63,270 bases of DNA, taken from contig CABJAN010000020.1 of assembly GCA_902363515.1 (NCBI GenBank), forward strand, positions 1 to 63,270, given 5' to 3'. This DNA comes from Bacillota bacterium (GTDB taxonomy: Bacteria; Bacillota; Clostridia; Lachnospirales; Lachnospiraceae). Under the pieces are notes generated by a model that saw only the letters and a program-made list of their open reading frames with translations, ran no database searches and was not told the DNA's origin. The position numbers were made by a program, and so were the translations under genes. This document shows positions 32,863 through 41,444 of the stretch, piece by piece; position 1 is the stretch's first letter, and each line of letters starts with the position of its first letter.

Positions 32863-35610
32863 TTACAGGGCATCAAGCGCAGCTTTTACAACTTCCGGAA
32901 GTGCCGGAATCTTGGTAATCCGGGCGCCTGTAGCCTGGAAAATAGCATTTAAAATAGCCGGATGAGGCGCTGCCAGAGGTCCTTCTCCACAGCCTGCCGC
33001 TCCGTATGGTCCCAATGGCCGGGGATGATTTTCCTGATAAATCAGTTCAATATCATCCGGAACATCGTTTGGATAAGAAATACCACATTTCTGCAATGTT
33101 GTATGTTTCTTCAAATCTTCAAAGTCTTCAGTAAGGGCAAGGCCAATACCCTGAGCAATAGCTCCCAGAACCTGTCCGTCTACCACCGATTTGTTGATAA
33201 TGGTTCCAAAATCAGAAACCATGGTAAACTTCACAACTTTTACTTTTCCGGTAGCTATCTCTACTCTTACAATAGGAAGGTTAATGCAATACATATAAAC
33301 AGAGAATGGATTTCCCTGCGCGGTTTCCATATCACAGTCTGTACATGCAGTTGCAACCCATTTTCCCTGATATTTCAAAGGAAGCTTTTCTTCCACCATT
33401 TCTTCATAAGTACGGAAGGTTCCATCTGCTTTTCTCATGGCATTAATCAACATTTCGCAAGCCACACGCACTGCATTTCCGGTCATAACATTGGACCTGG
33501 AACCGCCTGCAGGACCGGAGTTTGGTGTTAAACCAGTATCATTCATAACCAGCTTAATCTCTTCCGGTGTAAAGCCAGCCTGACGAAGGGTTTCATGTGC
33601 ATGGGTCAAAGTTCCAATATCTGCTCCCTGTCCATGATCCTCCCAGGAATCATAAATCGTTACTGTGTGGTCTGGATTTAATTCTGCCCAGGCCTCTGAG
33701 GAATCCACACCGTCAAGACCACATCCATAAACACCTAAGGAAACGCCGGCACCGAATTTATACTTTCCGTTTTCTCCCTGCTCTGCATTGAGCTTTTCTG
33801 CGTATTCTTTATTCTTGTGATAATACGGTCTTGCCAGATTAAACAAATCCTCCAGGCAGTAAACATCCGGTTTACATCCTGTTGGCGTAGTAGACTCTGC
33901 GGATTCTTTGTAACAGTTCATAGCCCTGAATTCAAATGGGTCGATTCCCATTTTCTCTGCCATAACATCCATGGCAATATCACCGCCCATGAAGGACTGG
34001 GGCGCTCCGTATCCTCTAAATGCTGCGCCGTAAGCATGATTGGTACAAACTGTTCTGGAACGGTTGCGGATATTTGGAATATCCACACCAGCGCCGACAA
34101 ACTGACTGAGACGCATGGTTAAAAGGTCGCCAAATTCCGAATATGGTCCATGGTCAATCAGGTTATCTCCTTCCAGCGCCAGCACCTTTCCGTTCTCATC
34201 TGCTGCCAGCTTAATGTGCATAAATCCGGGGCTTCTCTTTCCTGTATAGGTAATCATCTGGTACATATCAAAATTCAGAGCCACCGGATGTCCGGTAACT
34301 AATGTGGCAACTCCCACCAAAGCCTCAATGGTCGGTGAGAACTTGTAACCAAAGGTTCCTCCTGCATGAAGCTGAATGAGTCTTAATTTTTCCGGTTCCA
34401 CACCAATTCCCGCGCAAATCATGGCATGGTGCAAATGAATACCAATGGATTTTGAGTGAATGGTTACTCTTCCCTCATCATCTATGTAAGCGTATGCCAC
34501 ATCCGGCTCAATAGGAAGGTGGGGCTGTCTGGAACAATAGGAATCAATTTCTACCACATTAGGAGCAGTCTCCATAATAGGCGCTGTATCCTCTCCTTTG
34601 ATACAGTTTGTTTCATAATAAACATTCGGTGTTCCGGGATGAATTTCTATGGCATCCGGATCCATTGCTTCCGGGGCAGACATATATGCAGGAAGAAGTT
34701 CCAAATCCACTTTTACTTTCTTCGCTGCTGCTTTTGCATGAGCAACCGTATCTGCACAAACCATTGCAATGGCATCACCATACTGAAAAACCTTCTCATC
34801 ACAGAGAATCGGACGGTCCCATCCATCTCCTTTATTGGTTGGGAAGGTAATCAGACCTGTAATTCTGTTCTTTCCAGGTACATCCTTATAGGTAATGACC
34901 TTATATACACCGGGCATATTTTCTGCTTCTGAGGTATCAATTCCCTTAATTAATGCGTGGGAAACCTCTGCCTGTACCAGCGCAATCTGAAGGGTATCTT
35001 CCGGCATCTTCTTAATCTCATCTGCTCCGAAATCCCAGCTTCCTGTAACTTTGGCTATGCCGGAAGGTCTTGCATAAGTAGTTCCCAGAATCTTATTATC
35101 TGTCGGCTTAAACATTAAGTCTTCCTTGCTCATTTCCCCTCTCAGCACCTTTGCCGCGTCCATAACTGCATCAATGAGAGGTTTATAGCCAGTACAGCGG
35201 CAAAGATTCCGGTTCTTATTGAACCAGTCCCGCACTTCTTCTCTTGTTGGAGATGGATTATTCTCCAACAGAACCTTTGCGCTCATAATAAATCCCGGAG
35301 AACAGAATCCGCACTGCGCGCATCCATGAGCAACCCAGGCTGCCTGCAATGGATGAAGATTTTCCAGGGTTCCGATTCCCTCAATGGTTTCAATTCTGGC
35401 ATAATCCCGCACCTTTGAAATCCTGGTAATACAGGAACGGGTAACCTTTCCGTCCATAATCACATTACACGCTCCACAGTGCCCCTGTCCGCATCCAATC
35501 TTACATCCTGTCAGCAGCAGACGGTCTCTTAGTACCTCTGCCAGTGTCTCTGTACCTTCCAGCACCAGGGTTCTCTCCATTCCGTTAATCACTAAAACTT
35601 TTTTAACCAT
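32863..35610 (-). CDS. mop: molybdenum-dependent aldehyde oxidoreductase, single-chain Mop type (DVU_1559 type)
   Basis: 915 residues, close to the 907-aa Desulfovibrio gigas Mop. N-terminal plant-type [2Fe-2S] domain with CKIGCGQGHCGAC and a later Cys; second helical [2Fe-2S] domain with CAQCGFCSPGF and CRCTGYKPL. The molybdenum domains follow: PDVAYA, GGTFGYKFSP near the Mo site, AAFRGYGAPQ (R-G-Y/F loop), and the C-terminal GAAGCGEGPLAAPHPAILNA with the catalytic Glu of this family. There is no FAD domain. The reaction is water-based hydroxylation of an aldehyde or heterocycle. AAAGGAGGTG precedes the start. Its own promoter likely lies in 35620-35720. Confidence 0.95.
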   Translation of the reverse strand: MVKKVLVINGMERTLVLEGTETLAEVLRDRLLLTGCKIGCGQGHCGACNVIMDGKVTRSCITRISKVRDYARIETIEGIGTLENLHPLQAAWVAHGCAQCGFCSPGFIMSAKVLLENNPSPTREEVRDWFNKNRNLCRCTGYKPLIDAVMDAAKVLRGEMSKEDLMFKPTDNKILGTTYARPSGIAKVTGSWDFGADEIKKMPEDTLQIALVQAEVSHALIKGIDTSEAENMPGVYKVITYKDVPGKNRITGLITFPTNKGDGWDRPILCDEKVFQYGDAIAMVCADTVAHAKAAAKKVKVDLELLPAYMSAPEAMDPDAIEIHPGTPNVYYETNCIKGEDTAPIMETAPNVVEIDSYCSRQPHLPIEPDVAYAYIDDEGRVTIHSKSIGIHLHHAMICAGIGVEPEKLRLIQLHAGGTFGYKFSPTIEALVGVATLVTGHPVALNFDMYQMITYTGKRSPGFMHIKLAADENGKVLALEGDNLIDHGPYSEFGDLLTMRLSQFVGAGVDIPNIRNRSRTVCTNHAYGAAFRGYGAPQSFMGGDIAMDVMAEKMGIDPFEFRAMNCYKESAESTTPTGCKPDVYCLEDLFNLARPYYHKNKEYAEKLNAEQGENGKYKFGAGVSLGVYGCGLDGVDSSEAWAELNPDHTVTIYDSWEDHGQGADIGTLTHAHETLRQAGFTPEEIKLVMNDTGLTPNSGPAGGSRSNVMTGNAVRVACEMLINAMRKADGTFRTYEEMVEEKLPLKYQGKWVATACTDCDMETAQGNPFSVYMYCINLPIVRVEIATGKVKVVKFTMVSDFGTIINKSVVDGQVLGAIAQGIGLALTEDFEDLKKHTTLQKCGISYPNDVPDDIELIYQENHPRPLGPYGAAGCGEGPLAAPHPAILNAIFQATGARITKIPALPEVVKAALDAL

Positions 35611-35735
35611 ACGGCACCTCCTTTACCGTGTACACTTCCAGCAAACAAGAATCCGGAAAACTTTCATCACCTGTGGAAATTCTATTCTTTCTCTGATAAA
35701 ATAACAGTACAATACCATTGCAAAGGAGAATGTCT

Positions 35736-35987
35736 ATGGAACAAAAAGAAATCCAAGCCCACACTGTTATCTTAGAGGTTACAGACGAAACCACGGGAGA
35801 AACCTTCCGCCGGGAACTTCCCATTGATTTCTACGAAAATGCTAATTTTCTCCGCCTGCGTGGAGAAGATATCAATGGCCATCCAAGCGAACTGGTCTTT
35901 CTTTCCTCTACCGGAACTCGTCGTTTGAAAGACCTGATGGGGCAAGGACCTGACGAAGACCCTTGCGGCACCCATCTTTCGTTATAA
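35736..35987 (+). CDS. small conserved hypothetical protein
   Basis: 83 residues from MEQKEIQAHTVILEVTD. It has a beta-rich beginning (HTVILEVTDETTGETFRRELPIDF) with no signal peptide and few cysteines. AAAGGAG lies 7 nt before the ATG at 35736, so it is probably real; the ATG at 35730 is only 1 nt behind it. It is divergent from mop, with about 120 nt between. I do not recognise it. TACAAT at about 35709 could serve as its -10. Confidence 0.6.
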   Translation: MEQKEIQAHTVILEVTDETTGETFRRELPIDFYENANFLRLRGEDINGHPSELVFLSSTGTRRLKDLMGQGPDEDPCGTHLSL

Positions 35988-36060
35988 TCGCACAATTTTC
36001 AAAAACTTTATAAGTTAATTATATCCTTATTGCACAATGCAGTCAACGAATTCTTCCAAT

Positions 36061-36088
36061 GTAATTATCCTATTTTGAGGATAATTAC
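36061..36088. repeat. perfect 10-bp inverted repeat between convergent genes
   Basis: Arms 36061-36070 and 36079-36088 (GTAATTATCC and its complement) around an 8-nt loop. Neither strand has a T-run behind it, so it is a weak terminator candidate for the small plus-strand gene, or an operator-like site. Confidence 0.4.
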
Positions 36089-36092
36089 ATAA

Positions 36093-36152
36093 AGAAAAAA
36101 CTGTCGGGAAAATCAACGCCCATAAGCTATTTGACATTGATTTTCCCGACAG
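36093..36152 (-). terminator. Rho-independent terminator of the 36.2-36.8 kb gene
   Basis: A perfect 16-bp stem (36101-36116 with 36137-36152), 20-nt loop, then six T on the minus strand (plus-strand A run 36095-36100). It begins 20 nt behind the stop of the minus-strand gene. Confidence 0.92.
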
Positions 36153-36171
36153 CCTTCTATCTTCTTTCTCT

Positions 36172-36795
36172 TTATTCTGTTGTCCCAACAAACTCATCCA
36201 GCAATGCTTTGCTTTTTTCAAAATAAGCCTGCATTTCATTATCTTTTCCAAGTTTTGACTCATCATACATCAAGCGCATGGTAACAACCATCTCTTCCAT
36301 AGACGCGGGACTTCCGATTTCCTTAAATCCGTTACATTCCTGCATTTTAACAGTTTCCTCTTCTGCCGGAAACGCATCCATTTCCAGGAATCTCTTATAG
36401 TTCTCTTCGCTCAGAAAGTAAATCATACTGGTTCCTTCCTGTAAATCTACGGTAAGCTTTGTCTGGCTGGCAGCATACATTTGTGGGTCAAATCCCGCAT
36501 CATCCTCACTTGGAAGGAAATAATCTGCCACCTGTACATGAATCTCACCATCTTCGTTTAAGTCCTCTCCATGTTCCTCAAACCATTTTTGCAGGGCAGC
36601 CTTGTCTTCTTCCGGGACTGCATAACTACCTACAACACTGACACAGTAATCATAATCAATTTTGGACAACATATCTTTGGCAAAAACAATAATACATACC
36701 AGAATAAATACGCCTGCCAGCACGTGATACTTATAATAGTACCAGAAATTCTCCCATTTCTTTTTTGCTTCTTCATTTCCCTGTAGTTTCTTCAT
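36172..36795 (-). CDS. single-pass membrane protein of unknown function
   Basis: 207 residues from MKKLQGNEEAKKKWENFWYYYKYH. A short cytoplasmic helix is followed by one membrane segment (about 24-42) and an exported domain of 160 residues with many acidic side chains and no cysteine pair. The positive residues before the membrane segment place the C-terminal part outside. I chose 36795 (AAGGA upstream); a TAAAAT box at about 36838 would lie inside the longer forms. Similar proteins with a WENFWYYYK(Y/W)-like start are frequent in Lachnospiraceae; no function is known to me. Confidence 0.75.
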   Translation of the reverse strand: MKKLQGNEEAKKKWENFWYYYKYHVLAGVFILVCIIVFAKDMLSKIDYDYCVSVVGSYAVPEEDKAALQKWFEEHGEDLNEDGEIHVQVADYFLPSEDDAGFDPQMYAASQTKLTVDLQEGTSMIYFLSEENYKRFLEMDAFPAEEETVKMQECNGFKEIGSPASMEEMVVTMRLMYDESKLGKDNEMQAYFEKSKALLDEFVGTTE

Positions 36796-36959
36796 GTTTC
36801 TTTCGTCCTTTTCTGTATACATTCCATTGAAAAGCATTTTAGCACGTTTCGCATACACTGAAAAGACCAAAGGGAAAATTTATGGTATTTTTAGATTTTT
36901 TTCACATCAAACTGCTGCTCTGCATATACTGAACAGAAGGATTTTCCAGGAGTATGCAA

Positions 36960-37751
36960 ATGGCTTATAAGGTAATCGTAGATGCCGGTCACGGGGGTGC
37001 CGATTTAGGAGCCACCTACCAGGGCAGGCAGGAAAAAGATGACAATCTCCGACTGGCTCTTGCTGTTGGAGAAATTTTATCCCAAAACGGTGTGGATGTA
37101 GAATACACCAGAACCACAGATGTTTATCAGACTCCCTTTGAAAAAGCGCAGCTTGCCAACGCCTCAGGGGCGGACTTCTTTATCTCTTTTCACAGAAATT
37201 CCAGTCCTATGCCAAATCAGTACAGCGGCACAGAGGTTCTGGTCTATGACAAATCCGGTCAAAAACTGGATATGGCAGAGAATATCAATGGCGCCCTTGG
37301 CGAACTGGGCTTTCGTGATTTAGGCGTAGAAGCCAGACCCGGTCTGGTGGTTCTTCGCCGGACAAAAATGCCTGCTCTTTTAATCGAAACCGGATTTCTC
37401 AATACAGATGCCGATAATAAACAATTTGACACACAGTTTCAGGAAATTGCCCAGGCTATTGCTTCCGGCATTCTCGGTACATTGGATGAAGAACATCTAA
37501 ACCAGGAACCGGAAGATCATAGCATCTATTACCGCGTGCAAACGGGAAGTTTCCGTGACCGCTCCAATGCAGACCGCATGCTCTATGAGCTTTTAGACCG
37601 CGGTTTTCCCGCCTTTTTACTTCACCAGGATGGCCTTTACAAAGTGCAGGTAGGCGCCTTTCGTGTCTTAGAAAATGCGGTAAAAATGGAGCAGTCTCTG
37701 CGCAGAGCAGGCTACAGTACCTTCCTGGACGCTGCCCCGCCTTCTTACTAA
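36960..37751 (+). CDS. N-acetylmuramoyl-L-alanine amidase with SPOR domain
   Basis: 263 residues. Residues 1-180 are an Amidase_3 zinc hydrolase: VIVDAGHGGADLGA with the first zinc His, FISFHRNSS with the second His, LRRTKMPALLIETGFLNTDAD with the catalytic Glu. Residues 190-263 are a SPOR domain (YYRVQTGSFRDRSNADRMLYEL and YKVQVGAFRVLENA in the two repeats), which binds peptidoglycan stripped of stem peptides at division sites. No signal peptide is visible, so export route is unclear, as for CwlC/CwlD-like spore amidases. AGGAG fits the ATG at 36960. A role in daughter-cell or mother-cell lysis is likely. Confidence 0.92.
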   Translation: MAYKVIVDAGHGGADLGATYQGRQEKDDNLRLALAVGEILSQNGVDVEYTRTTDVYQTPFEKAQLANASGADFFISFHRNSSPMPNQYSGTEVLVYDKSGQKLDMAENINGALGELGFRDLGVEARPGLVVLRRTKMPALLIETGFLNTDADNKQFDTQFQEIAQAIASGILGTLDEEHLNQEPEDHSIYYRVQTGSFRDRSNADRMLYELLDRGFPAFLLHQDGLYKVQVGAFRVLENAVKMEQSLRRAGYSTFLDAAPPSY

Positions 37752-37765
37752 ATAGCTTTTTTTCC

Positions 37766-37794
37766 TTGTCCTTCCTGCCTGAAACTGCTACAAT
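37766..37794 (+). promoter_or_regulatory. sigma-A promoter of the DAG kinase-GDPD pair
   Basis: TTGTCC (37766-37771), 17-bp spacer, TACAAT (37789-37794). It lies 15 nt behind the amidase stop and gives a leader of about 30 nt. Confidence 0.7.
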
Positions 37795-37829
37795 AAAAGA
37801 AATACTTGAAGATAACAGGCAGGTGAACC

Positions 37830-38753
37830 ATGTATTATTTTATTGTAAATCCAAATTCCCGCTCTGGCCACGGATTGCATCTGTGGCAGGAGGCGGAGAA
37901 TATTTTAAAAGAAAAAAAGATTGAGTATGAAGTATTTTTTACAGAATATCCAGGGCACGCCATGGCTTTATCCAGACAGATTGCAGGACTTGGACTTCCC
38001 TGTACTCTTAGTGTTCTGGGTGGTGACGGAACCTTAAACGAAGTGGTAAACGGACTGATGGAAACGGATTTTTCCCATATTACCCTGGGCTATATTCCTA
38101 CCGGCTCCGGGAACGATTTTGCCCGTGGTCTGGGACTTTCCACAGACATACACGCCTGTATAGAACGGATTCTAAAGCCTGAAGAATTTGTTTTTCTGGA
38201 TGTTGGACAGACCAGAACACCTGATTTTTCCCGGTATTTTCTGGTAAGCAGCGGCATTGGATATGATGCCGGTATCTGTGCAGAAGTCTCAGTAACCCCC
38301 ATGAAAAAAATCTTTAACCGGCTTGGTCTTGGAAAATTAACCTATGTGGTAGTGGCTCTGAAGCAATTAATTGCCTATCGAACCTGCCCCGTATCCCTTC
38401 GTCTGGATCAGAAGGAAATCTGTTGTTTTCCCATGTTTTTCTTCCTGACTGCCATGAATCTGAAATATGAAGGAGGCGGCGCCAAGTTCTGCCCTGACGC
38501 TTCCTATGACGATGGACTGCTGGATTTCTGTCTTCTTGGAAAATTGTCTAAGCTGAAAGTGCTTACTCTGTTTCCAACCGCCTTTCTCGGAAAACACATT
38601 CTCTTTAAAGGCGTACATATGAAACGCTGCCGCCATATGGAGGTCATTACCCAAAAACCTCTTCCCGTACACTGTGACGGAGAAGTTCTTGGAAAGGTTA
38701 CTCAGGTCACTTTCACACTCAGCGAAAAGAAACTGAAAACCATCAAAAGATAA
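37830..38753 (+). CDS. diacylglycerol kinase-family lipid kinase (DagK/YegS type)
   Basis: 307 residues. FIVNPNSRSGHG at the start, SVLGGDGTLNEVVNGL with the nucleotide-binding GGDGT, LGYIPTGSGNDFARGL, and VHCDGEVLG near the C-terminus, the standard motifs of the DAG/sphingosine kinase fold. It phosphorylates diacylglycerol released by lipoteichoic acid synthesis, or a related lipid. It is followed at 14 nt by a glycerophosphodiesterase, with a PAP2 phosphatase next, so this is a phospholipid turnover group. Confidence 0.93.
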   Translation: MYYFIVNPNSRSGHGLHLWQEAENILKEKKIEYEVFFTEYPGHAMALSRQIAGLGLPCTLSVLGGDGTLNEVVNGLMETDFSHITLGYIPTGSGNDFARGLGLSTDIHACIERILKPEEFVFLDVGQTRTPDFSRYFLVSSGIGYDAGICAEVSVTPMKKIFNRLGLGKLTYVVVALKQLIAYRTCPVSLRLDQKEICCFPMFFFLTAMNLKYEGGGAKFCPDASYDDGLLDFCLLGKLSKLKVLTLFPTAFLGKHILFKGVHMKRCRHMEVITQKPLPVHCDGEVLGKVTQVTFTLSEKKLKTIKR

Positions 38754-38767
38754 AGGGGGCTTGTGCT

Positions 38768-39607
38768 ATGAAAACACTCTTGCTCATTGCACTGATACTT
38801 TTTTTTCTGTTTTGTCTTTATTTTTACTGTATCATGCCAAATATGCACAGAAAAAAAGAAGTAAAAACTTTTCTTCACTGCCTGTTTGCTCACAGGGGTC
38901 TGTTTACACCAGACCAGCGTATCCCGGAAAATTCCATGGCTGCCTTTTCTAACGCAGTGCAAAAAGGATATGGCATTGAATTAGATATTCAGCTTACTAA
39001 GGATAAACAGGTTGTTGTATTCCATGACCACACACTCTCCAGGATGTGCGGCATTGACCTCCCTGTCTGTGAAATGACTTATGAGGAATTACAGAAGATA
39101 ACGCTTGGACATACAAATGAGAAAATTCCCCTCTTTCAGGATGTTTTGAACCTGGTTCACGGACAGGTTCCTTTGTTAATCGAAATCAAACTGCCTTGTC
39201 TGAACACGCTTACCTGCCAGCTTGCCGATGAGCTTCTCATGGACTACACCGGAGATTACTGTATTGAATCCTTTAATCCCCTGGCACTGCGCTGGTACAA
39301 AAAACACCGCAAGCAGGTGGTACGGGGACAGCTCTCTGCCAATTTAACACGACCTGTAGCAGAAGGAGGATATTTCCTCTCTTTTCTGGTAAAATATCTG
39401 CTTTTGAATTTTTTAGGCAGACCTGATTTTATTGCCTACTGTTACAAAGACCGGCACAATGTCAGCTTCCTGTTAAACAAGTGTCTCTACCATGCTCCTA
39501 CTTTTGCCTGGACCATCCGTTCAGAGACTGTATTTGAGCAGAATCTGACACACTTTGACTCTATTATTTTTGACAGTTTTATTCCTGTCCATAAACATCC
39601 TGTATAA
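38768..39607 (+). CDS. membrane-anchored glycerophosphodiester phosphodiesterase
   Basis: 279 residues. One N-terminal membrane segment (about 2-22) anchors the enzyme, followed by the GDPD barrel: FAHRGLFTPDQRIPENSMAAF with the catalytic His and Arg and Glu-Asn, VVVFHDHTLSRM with the second His, and LIEIK for the metal. CIESFNP and FAWTI correspond to later strands. It hydrolyses glycerophosphodiesters to glycerol 3-phosphate and an alcohol, which would feed the glycerol-3-phosphate oxidase operon further on. Confidence 0.93.
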   Translation: MKTLLLIALILFFLFCLYFYCIMPNMHRKKEVKTFLHCLFAHRGLFTPDQRIPENSMAAFSNAVQKGYGIELDIQLTKDKQVVVFHDHTLSRMCGIDLPVCEMTYEELQKITLGHTNEKIPLFQDVLNLVHGQVPLLIEIKLPCLNTLTCQLADELLMDYTGDYCIESFNPLALRWYKKHRKQVVRGQLSANLTRPVAEGGYFLSFLVKYLLLNFLGRPDFIAYCYKDRHNVSFLLNKCLYHAPTFAWTIRSETVFEQNLTHFDSIIFDSFIPVHKHPV

Positions 39608-39631
39608 ATTCTAAAACTACTATAAACTGCA

Positions 39632-39660
39632 TTGTGGTAAAAAAATGACTGTGCTATAAT
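39632..39660 (+). promoter_or_regulatory. sigma-A promoter of the PAP2 gene
   Basis: TTGTGG (39632-39637), 17-bp spacer, perfect TATAAT (39655-39660). The GTG start follows about 50 nt downstream. Confidence 0.7.
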
Positions 39661-39708
39661 AGCAGGTATCAAAAAAGAGGTGTTAAGCCGGAATCGCGAG
39701 GTGCTACT

Positions 39709-40353
39709 GTGAATTTTCTAAAAAAATACCGCCATACATGGATTATTCCAGTTTATGGAATCCTGTATATGATGGCCTTCCGCTATGTGGAACAACGCAA
39801 TGTACAGCCCAATATTATCCACGTTAAGCTGGATGATTATATTCCTTTCTGTGAATATTTTATCATTCCCTATCTTCTGTGGTTCTTTTACGTTGCTGCC
39901 ACTGTGATTTACTTCAGTTTTATAAACAAGAACAAAAAAGAATACTGGCAGCTCATCTGCACTTTGGGAATCGGCATGACCCTGTTCATTTTGGTATCTC
40001 TGATTTACCCCAATGGCCAGAATCTCAGGCCTCAGTTAAGCGGAGACAGTATTTTTATCCAGCTAGTACAAAGTCTGTATCTTGTAGATACACCCACAAA
40101 CATTCTTCCCAGTATTCATGTGTTTAACTCTGTGGCTTGCTGCATTGCGATTTTTCGCCATAAGCCTTTTAAGAAGCACAAGGTATTCCTGGGCAGTGTC
40201 TGGATTCTCACCGTTCTTATCATTCTGGCTACGGTATTCTTAAAACAGCATACAGTCATTGATGTGGTTGCTGCCTTTGCTCTGAATCTGGTTTGCTACC
40301 AGCTTCTGTACCGCACCAGGGCAGTACACGCCAAAGAGATTGTACAGGCGTAG
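39709..40353 (+). CDS. PAP2-family membrane phosphatase
   Basis: 214 residues with five to six membrane segments. The reduced PAP2 signature is NILPSIHVFNSVACC (S-x-H motif, Ser and His of the active site) and LKQHTVIDVVAAF (H-x3-D motif). The first conserved K-x6-RP block is not evident. The start is GTG with GAGGTG 6 nt before. Sits behind DAG kinase and GDPD, so it may act on phosphatidic acid, prenyl diphosphate or phosphatidylglycerol phosphate. Confidence 0.88.
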   Translation: MNFLKKYRHTWIIPVYGILYMMAFRYVEQRNVQPNIIHVKLDDYIPFCEYFIIPYLLWFFYVAATVIYFSFINKNKKEYWQLICTLGIGMTLFILVSLIYPNGQNLRPQLSGDSIFIQLVQSLYLVDTPTNILPSIHVFNSVACCIAIFRHKPFKKHKVFLGSVWILTVLIILATVFLKQHTVIDVVAAFALNLVCYQLLYRTRAVHAKEIVQA

Positions 40354-40376
40354 ACAATTAACAAGCACAACAGGTA

Positions 40377-40423
40377 AAAGGACTGTGGCATGAAATAACA
40401 TGTATTTCGTACCACAGTCCTTT
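40377..40423. terminator. bidirectional terminator between PAP2 and glycosyltransferase genes
   Basis: A 12-bp perfect outer stem (40377-40388 with 40412-40423) and an inner GAAATA/TATTTC stem. T-rich on the plus side (TTTCTCTTT) and TTTTACC on the minus side. It serves the convergent genes on either side. Confidence 0.88.
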
Positions 40424-40427
40424 CTCT

Positions 40428-41444
40428 TTAATTAAATCCGTATAATTTCTGTACTACTTTATAAATTTCCACAGCAATTTTTCTTCCGCTTCCTCCCGGC
40501 AGATTGACGCCTCTTCCAAGAATTCCCATATACAGCTTCCGATAAATACGAATATCTGCATTTTTTAAATATTTCCACAAATCTTTTTTCTTATTCAGGT
40601 TTTCCTCTGTACCGGAACGAATGAGCATAATAGAGGATACTGCCATAATAATATCCAGATACCGCAGCATATAACGTCTGATATTTTTTTCAATATTTTT
40701 CGCTCCTGCAATGGTATCAATCATAATCCGATTCACAAAAAGCTGCTGGTCAATTCTGCGGATCATAACGTCTTCATGGACAGACTGGTCTTCTCTTCCG
40801 ATGAAATAACGGTAAAAATTCACATCCATATAGTACATGGTCTGTACATGGGGAAGTGGCTGATATACAAAGAGATTATCCACATAAAACGTATGCTTCG
40901 GCAGTTCCAGTCCGCAATCTCTCAACAGTCCTGTACGGTAAATCACAGAATGCATTAAGATATATTTTCCCACTGGCATCCTTCCCATTTCCTTCCAGGT
41001 GAAGATCTTATTCTCCGGCATATAGCTTTTATACCGCATGACTTTTTTTCTTTTTGCACCTTGTTTTTCATAGACAAAGTTGCTAATCATCATATCCAGA
41101 GTCTGTGGGCCACCTGTAATTTCACGCAGCTTATCCAAAATAGCCAGATAGGCTTCTTTGTTCACCCAGTCATCACTGTCTACTACCTTAAAGTACAGCC
41201 CCGTAGCATTGCGAAGTCCTGTATTTACCGCTTCTCCATGACCTCCGTTCTCCTGGTGGACTGCCTTTACAATATCCGGATATTTTGCAGCATATTCATC
41301 TGCGATGGCTGCTGTATTATCTTTAGACCCGTCGTCTACAATAATAATTTCCACTAAATCCTGACCTTCTAAAAGGGAATCAATACAATTTTTCATATAC
41401 TCCTGGGAATTATAGCAGGGTACTGCAACTGACAACAATTTCAT
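40428..41444 (-). CDS. family 2 glycosyltransferase
   Basis: 338 residues. GT-A fold with SVAVPCYNSQEYMKNCIDSLL at the start, EIIIVDDGSKDNTAAIA, NGGHGEAVNTGL, and FKVVDSDDWVN with the metal-binding DxD. The C-terminal 120 residues are helical and basic, as in minor-wall or capsule transferases. No membrane segment is clear. It starts at the base next to the mutY stop. Donor and acceptor sugars cannot be read from sequence. Confidence 0.93.
   Translation of the reverse strand: MKLLSVAVPCYNSQEYMKNCIDSLLEGQDLVEIIIVDDGSKDNTAAIADEYAAKYPDIVKAVHQENGGHGEAVNTGLRNATGLYFKVVDSDDWVNKEAYLAILDKLREITGGPQTLDMMISNFVYEKQGAKRKKVMRYKSYMPENKIFTWKEMGRMPVGKYILMHSVIYRTGLLRDCGLELPKHTFYVDNLFVYQPLPHVQTMYYMDVNFYRYFIGREDQSVHEDVMIRRIDQQLFVNRIMIDTIAGAKNIEKNIRRYMLRYLDIIMAVSSIMLIRSGTEENLNKKKDLWKYLKNADIRIYRKLYMGILGRGVNLPGGSGRKIAVEIYKVVQKLYGFN

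Noticed and set aside
32962..33531. 189-codon open frame on the plus strand over mop
   Set aside because: Antisense to the conserved molybdenum domain; no start signal; composition rich in Cys/His/Ile/Phe as in other shadows.
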